A DNA stretch of 64,000 nucleotides, from NCBI GenBank assembly GCA_035714115.1, contig DASTMO010000080.1, positions 1 to 64,000 on the forward strand. The letters are read 5' to 3'. Positions 46,529 through 54,489 of the stretch are shown one piece after another (position 1 is the stretch's first letter; the number at the start of each line of letters is the position of its first letter). The position numbers were made by a program, and so were the translations under genes. The DNA is from CAMAVH01 sp035714115. Its GTDB lineage: Bacteria > Pseudomonadota > Alphaproteobacteria > SMXQ01. The notes under the pieces are model-generated. The model worked only from the letters and a program-made list of their open reading frames with translations, did no database searches and was not told where the DNA came from.

Positions 46529-47881
46529 ATGAGCGGCGCGGTCGCCATACAGAGCAAGCAGATGGGCGTGGCGGAAGACTATCTCGGCCAATATGCGGCG
46601 CTGCGCCGCAGCCTGCCGGGCGCGGACTTGCCTTGGCTCGCCAGCCTGCGAGACGGCGCGGCGGCGCGTTTCCAGACGCACGGCCTGCCGACCAGCGCGC
46701 TGGAGGCCTGGAAATTCACCCATCTCGACCGCCTGGCCAAGCGCGTCTATGCGGCGGTCGCCGATGAAGCGAAGGTCACGACCGAACAGATCGCGCATTT
46801 CCGCTTCGCCGGCCTGTGCGAAATCCTGCTCGTCTTCGTCGACGGCCGCTTCCGCGCCGATCTGTCCGATCCGCAGCTCGGCGATGCCGGCGCGCTGCCC
46901 AAAGGCGTCAGCGTCATGAGCCTCGCCCGCGCGCTCGCGAAAACGCCCGATCTGGTGCGCGCCCATCTCGCCGGCCCCGAGGCCGATCCTGCCCAGGCGC
47001 TCGCCGCGCTCAACTTGGCGCTCTCTGGTGACGGCGCCGTGATCCATCTCGCCGCGAATGCCAAGCTCGACCAGCCGTTGCACTTGCTGCATTTGAGCAG
47101 CACGGACGGCGCGGCCAGCCATTTGCGCCATCTCGTCATCGCCGAAAGCGGCAGCGCCGCCACCGTCGTCGAAACCTTCGCCGCGCTTGCGCCGCAGGCT
47201 GCCGCCTGGACCAATGTCGTCACGCAAGTGTCCATCGCTGAAGATGCCACTCTGCGCCACTACAAGTTGCAAGCTGAAAGCGCCGACGTGAGCCACACCA
47301 GCGCCAGCGACGTGACGCTGGCGGCCCGAGCGCGCTACGACAGCTTCGCCTTCGCCGCCGGCGGGGCTTTCTCGCGCCATGAAGTGCGCGCCAAACTGAC
47401 CGGCGACGAAGCCGTCGCCACGCTCAACGGCGTGGTGCTTGGCCGCGACCGCCAGATGCATGCCCAGCGCACCGATGTGGCGCACCATGCGCTGAACACG
47501 ACTCTGTCGGAGACCTACAAGAGCGTGCTCGACGGCCGCGCCCACGGGGCGTTCCTCGGCAAGATCCATGTCGCGCCCGGCGCGCGCGGCACCGACGCGC
47601 AGCAGTCGAACCGCAACCTGCTGCTCTCCGATCATGCCGTCGCCGACACCAAGCCCGAGTTGGAGATCTATGCCGACGACGTGAAATGCGCCCATGGCGC
47701 GACCGTCGGCGATCTCGAGCGCGAACCATTGTTTTATCTGCGCGCGCGCGGCATCGGCGAAACCGAGGCCCGCGCTCTGCTGATCGAGGCATTCGCCGCC
47801 GAACTGATCGACCGCATCGCCGACGAGCCGGCGCGCGCCCATTTCCGCAACCAGCTCACGCATTGGCTAGAACAAAAATGA
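46529..47881 (+). CDS. sufD: Fe-S cluster assembly protein SufD
   Basis: A 450-residue partner of SufB in the scaffold. Landmarks are SALEAWKFTHLDRLAKRVY near the start, LHLLHLSS, LNGVVLGRDRQMHAQRTDVAHHA and HGATVGDLEREPLFYLRARGI with the conserved histidine implicated in cluster assembly. Start ATG at 46529, 10 bases after sufC, preceded by GGAAGAGGA. Composition is more Ala-rich than SufB. Confidence 0.95.
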   Translation: MSGAVAIQSKQMGVAEDYLGQYAALRRSLPGADLPWLASLRDGAAARFQTHGLPTSALEAWKFTHLDRLAKRVYAAVADEAKVTTEQIAHFRFAGLCEILLVFVDGRFRADLSDPQLGDAGALPKGVSVMSLARALAKTPDLVRAHLAGPEADPAQALAALNLALSGDGAVIHLAANAKLDQPLHLLHLSSTDGAASHLRHLVIAESGSAATVVETFAALAPQAAAWTNVVTQVSIAEDATLRHYKLQAESADVSHTSASDVTLAARARYDSFAFAAGGAFSRHEVRAKLTGDEAVATLNGVVLGRDRQMHAQRTDVAHHALNTTLSETYKSVLDGRAHGAFLGKIHVAPGARGTDAQQSNRNLLLSDHAVADTKPELEIYADDVKCAHGATVGDLEREPLFYLRARGIGETEARALLIEAFAAELIDRIADEPARAHFRNQLTHWLEQK

Positions 47882-47894
47882 GGCTGGAGCAAAA

Positions 47895-49139
47895 ATGAAC
47901 ACAAAACCAGCCATCATCCCGAACTTCGACGTCGAGGCGCTGCGCCAGGAATTCCCGATTCTGGCGCGCGAGATCAACGGCAAGCCGCTCGTGTTTCTCG
48001 ATTCCGCCGCCAGCGCGCAGAAGCCGCGCGTGGTGCTGGAAAGCCTGCGCAAGACCTACGAAGAAGAATATGCCAACGTCCATCGCGGCGTTTATTGGCT
48101 GAGCGCGACGGCGACCAAGAATTACGAAGGCGTGCGCAAGAAGCTGAAGTCCTACTTCAACGCCAAGGACGAGCGCGAGTTCGTCTTCACCAAGGGCACC
48201 ACCGAAGGCATCAACCTGGTGGCGCAGAGCTGGGGCCGCGCCTTCCTGAAGTCTGGCGACGAAGTGCTCATCACCGCGCTCGAGCACCATTCGAACATCG
48301 TGCCCTGGCAGATGCTGCGCGATCAGATCGGCATCAAGCTGGTCGTCGCCCCCATCGACAGCAACGGCAATTTAATCTGGGCCGAATTCGAGAAGCGGCT
48401 CTCGGCCAAGACCAAGCTCGTCTCCGTCGCCCATGTCTCGAACGCGCTCGGCACCATTCTGCCCATCGAGAAGATCGTGCGCGCCGGCCATGCCGTCGGC
48501 GCCAAGGTGCTGATCGACGGCGCTCAAGGCGCGCCGCATGCCCGCGTCGACCTGCGGGCGCTCGATGCCGATTTCTACGCCTTCTCCGGCCACAAGCTTT
48601 ACGGGCCCACCGGCACCGGCGCGCTGTGGGGCAAGAAGGCTTTGCTCGACGCCATGCCGCCCTGGCAGGGCGGCGGCGACATGATCAAATCGGTTTCCTT
48701 CGAGAAAACCGATTACGCCGATGTGCCCGCCAAGTTCGAGGCCGGCACGCCGAACATTGCCGACGTCATCGCCATGGGCGCGGCGATCGACTGGCTCGCG
48801 GCCCTGCCGTGGGACGCCATCGAGGCCCATGAAGCCGACGTGCTGGCCTATGGCACCGCCCAGCTCAAGGCCATCCCCGGCCTGCGCCTGATCGGCGAGG
48901 CCGACCACAAGGCCGGCGTCATGTCCTTCGTGCTCGAGGGGGTGCATCCGCACGACATCGGCACCATATTGGATCAACAGGGAGTCTCGGTCCGCGCCGG
49001 CAACCACTGCGCCGAGCCGGTGATGGAATTCTTCGGCGTTCCGGGCACGGCCCGCGCCTCCCTCGGCATGTACAGCACCCGCGCGGACATGGACGCCCTG
49101 GCGGCGGCCATCCGCAAGGTGCAGGAGATTTTCGCCTGA
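47895..49139 (+). CDS. sufS: Cysteine desulfurase SufS
   Basis: A 414-residue PLP enzyme that takes sulfur from cysteine for cluster building. The PLP lysine is Lys234 in FSGHKLYGPTGTGALWG and the catalytic cysteine is Cys372 in RAGNHCAEPVM, with the short loop of the SufS group. DGAQGAPH and EHHSNIVPW are also seen. Its stop overlaps the sufU start by one base. Confidence 0.97.
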   Translation: MNTKPAIIPNFDVEALRQEFPILAREINGKPLVFLDSAASAQKPRVVLESLRKTYEEEYANVHRGVYWLSATATKNYEGVRKKLKSYFNAKDEREFVFTKGTTEGINLVAQSWGRAFLKSGDEVLITALEHHSNIVPWQMLRDQIGIKLVVAPIDSNGNLIWAEFEKRLSAKTKLVSVAHVSNALGTILPIEKIVRAGHAVGAKVLIDGAQGAPHARVDLRALDADFYAFSGHKLYGPTGTGALWGKKALLDAMPPWQGGGDMIKSVSFEKTDYADVPAKFEAGTPNIADVIAMGAAIDWLAALPWDAIEAHEADVLAYGTAQLKAIPGLRLIGEADHKAGVMSFVLEGVHPHDIGTILDQQGVSVRAGNHCAEPVMEFFGVPGTARASLGMYSTRADMDALAAAIRKVQEIFA

Positions 49140-49600
49140 TGTCCGACCTGCGCGATCTCTACCAGGAAGTGATCCTGGACCATTCGAAGAAGCCGCGGAA
49201 TTTCGGCCCGCTCGACGCCGCCAATCACGAAGCGAAGGGCCACAATCCGCTGTGCGGCGACCGCGTCACCGTATTCCTGCAGGTCGGCGACAACGGCCTG
49301 GTCAACGACGCCCACTTCCAGGGATCGGGCTGCGCCATCTCCATGGCCTCAGCCTCGCTGATGACCGAGTTGGTGAAAGGCAAGACCGAGGCCGAAGCCA
49401 AGGCCTTGTTCGGCAAGTTCCACGCCATCGTTACGGGCGAGGACGAGCCTGCCGGTGATGTCAGCGCCGACGATATGGATCGTCTGGAGCCGCTGACCGG
49501 CGTGAAGGAATTCCCGATGCGCGTGAAATGCGCCACCCTGCCCTGGCATACCTTCGTCGCCGCCATCGACGACAAGAAGACTCCAGTCGTGACTGAGTGA
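49139..49600 (+). CDS. sufU: SufU-type sulfur acceptor / scaffold protein
   Basis: A 153-residue IscU-fold protein. The zinc or cluster ligands are Cys39 and Asp41 in NPLCGDRV, Cys65 in GSGCAIS and Cys131 in RVKCATLPWHTF. The GDRV motif and the extra segment at about 95-118 mark SufU rather than IscU. SufU accepts sulfur from SufS; there is no sufE in the window. Start ATG overlaps the sufS stop. Confidence 0.93.
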   Translation: MSDLRDLYQEVILDHSKKPRNFGPLDAANHEAKGHNPLCGDRVTVFLQVGDNGLVNDAHFQGSGCAISMASASLMTELVKGKTEAEAKALFGKFHAIVTGEDEPAGDVSADDMDRLEPLTGVKEFPMRVKCATLPWHTFVAAIDDKKTPVVTE

Positions 49601-49611
49601 GCGGTGACAGA

Positions 49612-49992
49612 ATGAGCGAAGAAACCAAGATCGATACAGTCGCCGAGACGCCTGCGCTGGCCACCGCCGATGCCAACGGCGATGACGGCCTGTCGCTCGC
49701 CGACAAGGTCGTGCGTGTGCTCAACACGATCCACGATCCGGAAATTCCGGTGAACATCTACGAACTCGGCCTGGTCTATGACGTTGACGTGGCCCAGGAC
49801 GGCGAAGTGAACATCACCATGACGCTGACGACGCCGAACTGCCCGGTCGCCGGCTCGATGCCCGCCGAGGTCGAAACCAAGGTCGGCGCCATCGAAGGCG
49901 TGACCAAGGCGCACGTCAATCTCGTGTGGGAGCCGACCTGGACGCCCGAGCGCATGTCCGAAGCGGCGAAACTGGAATTGGGTTGGCTCTAA
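49612..49992 (+). CDS. sufT: SUF-associated MIP18/DUF59 protein
   Basis: A 126-residue protein of the MIP18 (DUF59) family. After a 30-residue variable start, VVRVLNTIHDPEIPVNIYELGLVYDV and TLTTPNCPVAGSMPAEVE are diagnostic; Cys in PNCPVA is the conserved one. SufT helps cluster maturation under high demand in other bacteria. ATG at 49612 is chosen; a GTG at 49597 overlapping the sufU stop (GTGA) would add five residues and would also suit translational coupling. Confidence 0.93.
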   Translation: MSEETKIDTVAETPALATADANGDDGLSLADKVVRVLNTIHDPEIPVNIYELGLVYDVDVAQDGEVNITMTLTTPNCPVAGSMPAEVETKVGAIEGVTKAHVNLVWEPTWTPERMSEAAKLELGWL

Positions 49993-50009
49993 GCCATCAG
50001 GAGCGAAGC

Positions 50010-50393
50010 ATGAGCACTGTCGAAAGCAATGCGAACACGCCGAAGCCGACTGCGCGCCCGCGCCCCAAGCCGGTGACGCTGACCGACGCCGCGGCGGAGC
50101 GCATCAGCGCCATCATCGCCAAGAGCGACGGCAAAGCGACGATGCTGAAGATCAGCGTCGATTCCAAGGGCTGCTCGGGCCATTCCTACGTGCTCGATTA
50201 CGCCAATGTCGCCGGCCCGCTCGACGAAAAGGTCGAGGACAAAGGCGTGACCATTCTGATCGATCCGAAGGCCGCCCTCTTTATCTTCGGCACCGAAATC
50301 GATTACGTGACGGAAAAGCTGAAGTCCGGCTTCACCTTCAAGAATCCGAACGAAACGGGGCGCTGCGGCTGCGGCGAGAGCTTCTCGGTCTAA
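50010..50393 (+). CDS. sufA: A-type Fe-S carrier SufA
   Basis: A 127-residue carrier that passes clusters to target proteins. The three cysteines are Cys55 in SKGCSGHSY and Cys119 and Cys121 in the C-terminal GRCGCGESF. The first 20 residues are Pro/Thr/Arg-rich and variable. Last gene of the suf operon, 17 bases after sufT, with a hairpin downstream. Confidence 0.96.
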   Translation: MSTVESNANTPKPTARPRPKPVTLTDAAAERISAIIAKSDGKATMLKISVDSKGCSGHSYVLDYANVAGPLDEKVEDKGVTILIDPKAALFIFGTEIDYVTEKLKSGFTFKNPNETGRCGCGESFSV

Positions 50394-50419
50394 ACCGGCG
50401 GCATTCCCTGACAAACATC

Positions 50420-50451
50420 ATTCACCCTCGGGCGCAAACCCGAGGGTGAAT
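50420..50451. terminator. Hairpin between the suf operon and the convergent hydrolase
   Basis: ATTCACCCTCGGG and CCCGAGGGTGAAT form a perfect 13-bp stem with a 6-base loop. There is no proper T run on either side, so it may act as a weak terminator or a block to read-through between convergent genes. Confidence 0.6.
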
Positions 50452-50462
50452 GCTATCAGGCG

Positions 50463-51362
50463 CTATTTCATGAAATCGACGAGAGCCGGAATCACCTGAT
50501 CGGGCGCTTCGTCGATCAGCCAATGGCCCGAGCCTTTGACGATAACTCCGGTGACGTTGCTGTCGACCAATTTTCCTTGGTCGATCAAGAATTGGCCGCC
50601 GGCCTTCTCCCCTGACAACACCAGCATCGGCATGGTCAGCTTGGTCTTGGCGAATTCGCCGAAGTCCTTGGCGTCTTGTTCGAAGTTGCGGAAATATTCG
50701 AAACCGGCAAACACCGCTCCAGGCTGGGCATAGGCTTGAGCATAAAGCTGACGATCGGACTCGGAGATCGACTTCGTGCGGTCGGCAGCGAAATCGTTCC
50801 AGAAATGCTCGAGATAGATGCGTTCGCGCCCGGCAACGAGCTTAAGCGGCGTCTCGCCATAAAAATGGAAGTGCCACAAATCGCGCAGCAGCCACACTTT
50901 CGTCCAATCGCCGACGCCCGGCAGGAAAGCGTCCATCAGCGCGATGCGGTCGACTTCGGCCGGGTACTGCGCCGCATAGGCATAGGCGACCATCAGGCCG
51001 ATATCATGACCGGCGATCTTCGTTTTCTTGATGCCGAGCGAGAGCGCCAGCTCGTGAATGTCCTTGGCCATGTTCTTCTTGTCATAGCCCGCCATGGGCT
51101 TGGCCGATGCGCCGTTGCCGCGCATGTCGGGAGCGACGACCAAATGCGTCTTGGCCAATTCGGTGATGAGCGGACGCCACATGTGGCTGGTCTGGCCGAA
51201 GCCGTGCAGCAGGATCACGGGCTCGCCCTGCCCGGCCGTCAGATAGCTGATCGTCGTGCCGTTGACCTCGGCCGATTTCGTCGTAATGGTCTGCGCGTTG
51301 GCGATGGTCACGGCAACCAGCGTCGTGACGGCGACCCCCGCCGCGATAATGCTGTTCATCAT
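50463..51362 (-). CDS. Exported alpha/beta hydrolase, epoxide hydrolase / dehalogenase type
   Basis: A 299-residue hydrolase with a signal peptide (about 1-24, ending VTIANAQ). The nucleophile elbow is AGHDIGLMVAYA, with Asp instead of Ser, as in epoxide hydrolases and haloalkane or fluoroacetate dehalogenases; the oxyanion HGFGQTSHMW and the final histidine in KGSGHWLIDEAP are present. Two adjacent ATGs (51362 and 51359) are possible starts. It is divergent from a TetR gene with an operator between them, so it is probably inducible. Periplasmic location is less common for this family. Confidence 0.87.
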   Translation of the reverse strand: MMNSIIAAGVAVTTLVAVTIANAQTITTKSAEVNGTTISYLTAGQGEPVILLHGFGQTSHMWRPLITELAKTHLVVAPDMRGNGASAKPMAGYDKKNMAKDIHELALSLGIKKTKIAGHDIGLMVAYAYAAQYPAEVDRIALMDAFLPGVGDWTKVWLLRDLWHFHFYGETPLKLVAGRERIYLEHFWNDFAADRTKSISESDRQLYAQAYAQPGAVFAGFEYFRNFEQDAKDFGEFAKTKLTMPMLVLSGEKAGGQFLIDQGKLVDSNVTGVIVKGSGHWLIDEAPDQVIPALVDFMK

Positions 51363-51403
51363 GAACTTTCCCCTTCGATGGCGGGCATCCCGGCCCATTT
51401 ATA

Positions 51404-51415
51404 TAACGATCATTA
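51404..51415. promoter_or_regulatory. TetR-type operator between the hydrolase and its regulator
   Basis: TAACGATCATTA is a palindrome with one mismatched pair, lying in an AT-rich patch. On the minus strand TATATAAAT immediately downstream could be the -10 of the hydrolase promoter, so binding would block it. Confidence 0.5.
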
Positions 51416-51516
51416 CAAAATTACACCTAAGGCTGTGCCCGTCAAGCAAGCGAGAGCTGCCCCTGTGAAATCGGCGTCTCAGGCGTTAAAATCGCCGACA
51501 GCATGAGGACAAGACG

Positions 51517-52128
51517 GTGACTGCGGGCAGACCGCGTTCTTTCGATATCGATAAGGCCGTCGATATCGCGATGAACGTCTTTTGGCGGAAAGGCTATGCC
51601 GCCACGTCGATGGCCGACCTGACCAAGGCCATGGGCATCAACGCGCCCAGCCTCTATGCCGCTTTCGGCAATAAAGAAGGCCTATTTCGCCGCGCCATGG
51701 ACCGCTATGCCGAGGGCCCCGCCGGCTTCATGGTCGTGTCGATGCAACAGCCGACCGCGCTCGATGTGGTGACCCATATGCTGCGGGCCGCCGCCGCCTC
51801 CCATACGGATCCCCACTTCCCTGCCGGCTGCTTCATGGTGCAGAGCGAAAGCACGGTCGGCGACAAATCCGAAAAACTGCGGCGCGACATCATCAAGCAG
51901 CGCAACGGCGGTGAAGCCTTGCTGCGCAAACGACTCGAGCAAGCGAAAGCCGACGGGGATCTCCCGGCCCAAATGGACCCCACGGAATTGGCGCGCTATG
52001 CCGTCACGGTGATGTACGGCATGGCCATTCAAGCCGCCAACGGCGCCAGCCGCAAAGACCTCGATCAGATCGTGAATTTCACGCTAAAGAACTGGCCAAC
52101 GTCCGCCAAGCGCAAGATCAACTCTTAG
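51517..52128 (+). CDS. TetR/AcrR-family regulator
   Basis: A 203-residue repressor. The N-terminal helix-turn-helix is GRPRSFDIDKAVDIAMNVFWRKGY, ATSMADLTKAMGI and APSLYAAFGNKEGLFRRA. The C-terminal domain contains a conserved-looking AGCFMVQSESTVGD, seen in the YxaF/LmrA-like branch. GTG start at 51517 after GAGGA. Divergent from the exported hydrolase, its probable target. Confidence 0.93.
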   Translation: MTAGRPRSFDIDKAVDIAMNVFWRKGYAATSMADLTKAMGINAPSLYAAFGNKEGLFRRAMDRYAEGPAGFMVVSMQQPTALDVVTHMLRAAAASHTDPHFPAGCFMVQSESTVGDKSEKLRRDIIKQRNGGEALLRKRLEQAKADGDLPAQMDPTELARYAVTVMYGMAIQAANGASRKDLDQIVNFTLKNWPTSAKRKINS

Positions 52129-52179
52129 TTCCCGGAACGGGCCTGTCCCAAGGTCGTTTCCTTCGTAAAGGAGACGCCT

Positions 52180-52341
52180 ATGGATAACTCTTACGATCTC
52201 AGCATCCTCGCCTTCCCGATCCTGCTGATCGTGGCGATGATCTACGGCGTCATGCGCTGGCGTTCGCGCGGCCCGACCAAGGTCGAGCGCTACGCCGCCG
52301 ACCATCCCCGCCATATCCACATCGATCGCATTCCGCGCTAA
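52180..52341 (+). CDS. Small membrane protein of 53 residues
   Basis: A short gene starting ATG at 52180 after a very good AAGGAG site. The protein MDNSYDLSILAFPILLIVAM... has one TM helix (about 8-24), then a basic soluble tail with GPTKVERYAADHPRHIHIDRIPR. Its stop overlaps the dusA stop by four bases (convergent). Size and layout suit a small inner-membrane protein. I know of no assigned function. Confidence 0.65.
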   Translation: MDNSYDLSILAFPILLIVAMIYGVMRWRSRGPTKVERYAADHPRHIHIDRIPR

Positions 52342-53372
52342 GCGCTAAGCCGCTCCGGCAGCGGCTCACCGGCCCGCCAATCGAGCGCCGAGGCCGGCAA
52401 GGCGTCGAGCGCGCGCTCGATCACCTCAACCCCCGCCGTGTCCTGCACCGCGCCTTCCGTCAGGATGCGCCGCCAGCTGCGCGCGCGCGGCGCGCCATTG
52501 AACAGGCCGAGGATATGCCGCGTCATGTGGCGCAGGTAGGTGCCCTTGTCGCGCTCGGCCTGCACATAGACCATGAACTTCTTTATGATCTCGCGGCGCG
52601 ATGGTACGGCCGAACTGGCATCGTCGAAAATCAGCCTATCGGCCTCGGCCAGAATGTAAGGGGTCTCGTAGGCGGCGCGGCCGATCATCACGCCGTCGAC
52701 AGCTTTCAAATGCTCCGCCGCAGCGTCGAGCGTGCGCACGCCGCCGTTCAGGATGAACTCATACTCCGGGAAGTCGGCCTTAAGCCGCGCCACCGTCGGA
52801 TAGGACAGCGGTGGAATCTCGCGGTTCTCCTTCGGGCTGAGGCCCGAGAGCCAGGCCTTGCGCGCATGGACGCTGAAGCTGGTGACGCCCGATTCGCCGA
52901 CCACCGCCACGAAGCGCTGCAGCGCTTCATAGCTGTCGACCTCGTCGACGCCGATGCGGTGCTTCACCGTCACCGGCACTTTGACGGCGGCGCGCATGGC
53001 AGCGAGGCCTTCACGCACCAATTCCGGCTCCAGCATCAGGCAGGCGCCGAAACGGCCCGACTGCACGCGATCGCTCGGGCAGCCGCAATTGAGGTTGATC
53101 TCGTCGTAGCCGAACTCTTCGCCGATCTTGGCCGCCTCGGCGAGCAAAGCCGGATCGGAGCCGCCGAGTTGCAGCGCCACCGGATGCTCCGCCTGATCGT
53201 AGCCGAGAAGCTTCTGGCGGTCGCCGCGCAGGATCGCCTGGGCGGTGATCATCTCGGTATAGAGCAGCGTGCGCGCGGAAATAAGGCGCAGGAAGAACCG
53301 GCAATGACGGTCCGTCCAGTCCATCATCGGCGCGACTGAAAGACGGCGCGATAGGGGCGCGGGCGTGATCAT
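52338..53372 (-). CDS. dusA: tRNA-dihydrouridine synthase A
   Basis: A 344-residue FMN enzyme that reduces uridines 20/20a in the tRNA D-loop. SVAPMMDWTDRHCRFFLR, INLNCGCPSDRVQSGRFGACLM with the catalytic cysteine, and VKHRIGVDEVDSYE fix it as the DusA branch (the gamma- and alphaproteobacterial type). HARKAWLSGLSPKENREIPPL is another DusA landmark. It lies 18 bases after the GFA gene on the same strand, so the regulator, GFA and dusA genes may be read together. Confidence 0.95.
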   Translation of the reverse strand: MITPAPLSRRLSVAPMMDWTDRHCRFFLRLISARTLLYTEMITAQAILRGDRQKLLGYDQAEHPVALQLGGSDPALLAEAAKIGEEFGYDEINLNCGCPSDRVQSGRFGACLMLEPELVREGLAAMRAAVKVPVTVKHRIGVDEVDSYEALQRFVAVVGESGVTSFSVHARKAWLSGLSPKENREIPPLSYPTVARLKADFPEYEFILNGGVRTLDAAAEHLKAVDGVMIGRAAYETPYILAEADRLIFDDASSAVPSRREIIKKFMVYVQAERDKGTYLRHMTRHILGLFNGAPRARSWRRILTEGAVQDTAGVEVIERALDALPASALDWRAGEPLPERLSA

Positions 53373-53390
53373 GAAGGGATTATAGCAAAC

Positions 53391-53744
53391 TCACAGCTTG
53401 TTCGCGCCGTCGTACTGCTTGATCTCGATCTTGGCGAGATCGACGTCCGGCACGCAGCGCAGGTTGATCGCCATCATTTTGGCCCCGTTCGGCAATTCGC
53501 CGAGCGCGAAAGGCTCGGTGCCGCAGCTCGGGCAGAAGCGATGCTCGATCTTGTGCTTGTTGAAGAAATAGGTGCGGTAGGCGCTTTCGGGCGTCTTCAA
53601 CGTCACCTTTTCCGGCGGCACGAAAGCCAGCAGGAACCCTTTGCGGCTGCAATGGGAGCAATTGCATTGGATGGCTTCTGTGAAGTCGGCTTCGACCGAA
53701 TATGCGACTTGGCCGCAATGGCAGCTACCCTCATGGATCGCCAT
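53391..53744 (-). CDS. GFA-family zinc protein (CENP-V/GFA domain)
   Basis: A 117-residue protein with the GFA zinc sites: GSCHCGQVAY, CNCSHCSRKG and FCPSCGTEPF. The family is named for glutathione-dependent formaldehyde-activating enzyme, but most members have no proven activity, and no formaldehyde genes are nearby. Cytoplasmic; lies between a TetR gene and dusA with short spacings. Confidence 0.92.
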   Translation of the reverse strand: MAIHEGSCHCGQVAYSVEADFTEAIQCNCSHCSRKGFLLAFVPPEKVTLKTPESAYRTYFFNKHKIEHRFCPSCGTEPFALGELPNGAKMMAINLRCVPDVDLAKIEIKQYDGANKL

Positions 53745-53770
53745 GACTGTCTCCTGTGAACGCCAAACGG

Positions 53771-54409
53771 CTATTTCGTCGTATTCTTTTTAGGCTTCAT
53801 GTGAGCGGCGATCAACGCTTCGGCGGCTGCGGTCAGCGCCGTACCCGGCCCGCCCTTGCCGAAGATCTGTCCGCTCACCAGCGTCCCTTCGATCAACAGC
53901 AGCAGGCCGTCGCCGAGCGCCGCCGGATCAGCCGCGCCCATCTCGGCGGCAAGCTCGCGCAAGCGCTTGCGCAGCGTCGCCTTATTGGCCTCGGCGACGC
54001 GCCGCGCCGGATGAGCTGAGTCGGGATATTCGACCACCGCATTGGTCAGGCCGCAGCCGCGATAGCCGTCGCGTGTGCGCTCGGACAGCCCGGCAAGGTA
54101 GGCGAGGATGCGGCCCTGCGGATCTCCAGGGTGATCGGCGGCCGGCGCGTCGAAACGTTTCCAAAAATCGCTTTCGTAGTCGCGCATGTAAGCCGCCGCC
54201 AATTCGTCCTTCGAGGCATAGGCGCGATAGAGGCTCGGCTTGGTCACGCCGGCGCGCTGCACGATCTCATCGACGCCGACCGCGCGGATGCCCTCGCGGT
54301 AGAACAGCTCGCGCGCCGTCGCGCGGATTTTGTCCGCCGCCCGCGGCTTTTCGGCCGGTTTCGTCGCAGTGCCTTTGCTCTTCGATTTCAAAGCGGTTTT
54401 TGCGGCCAT
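53771..54409 (-). CDS. TetR/AcrR-family regulator, divergent from the MFS transporter
   Basis: A 212-residue repressor with a basic Lys-rich start (AAKTALKSKSKGTATKPAEK), then helix-turn-helix AADKIRATARELFYREGIRAVGVDEIVQRAGVTKPSLYRAYASKDEL. The effector domain has GYRGCGLTNAVVEYPDSAHPAR, typical of a common TetR subgroup. The start at 54409 leaves a normal N-terminus. Two TACCGGTCxGT boxes lie between it and the divergent MFS gene. Confidence 0.93.
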   Translation of the reverse strand: MAAKTALKSKSKGTATKPAEKPRAADKIRATARELFYREGIRAVGVDEIVQRAGVTKPSLYRAYASKDELAAAYMRDYESDFWKRFDAPAADHPGDPQGRILAYLAGLSERTRDGYRGCGLTNAVVEYPDSAHPARRVAEANKATLRKRLRELAAEMGAADPAALGDGLLLLIEGTLVSGQIFGKGGPGTALTAAAEALIAAHMKPKKNTTK

Positions 54410-54431
54410 GATGATGCTCGGCAGAATCTCG

Positions 54432-54487
54432 TTGACGATGTTACCGGTCGGTACATATAAAGCGTCTCCCATACGTACCGGTCAGTC
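54432..54487. promoter_or_regulatory. Promoter and twin TetR boxes of the MFS gene
   Basis: TTGACG (54432-54437), an 18-base spacer and TATAAA (54456-54461) form a good promoter toward the MFS gene. Box 1 TACCGGTCGGTA (54442-54453) lies inside the spacer and box 2 TACCGGTCAGTC (54476-54487) just before the start codon. Repression by the neighbouring TetR protein fits this layout. Confidence 0.7.
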
Positions 54488-54489
54488 AC

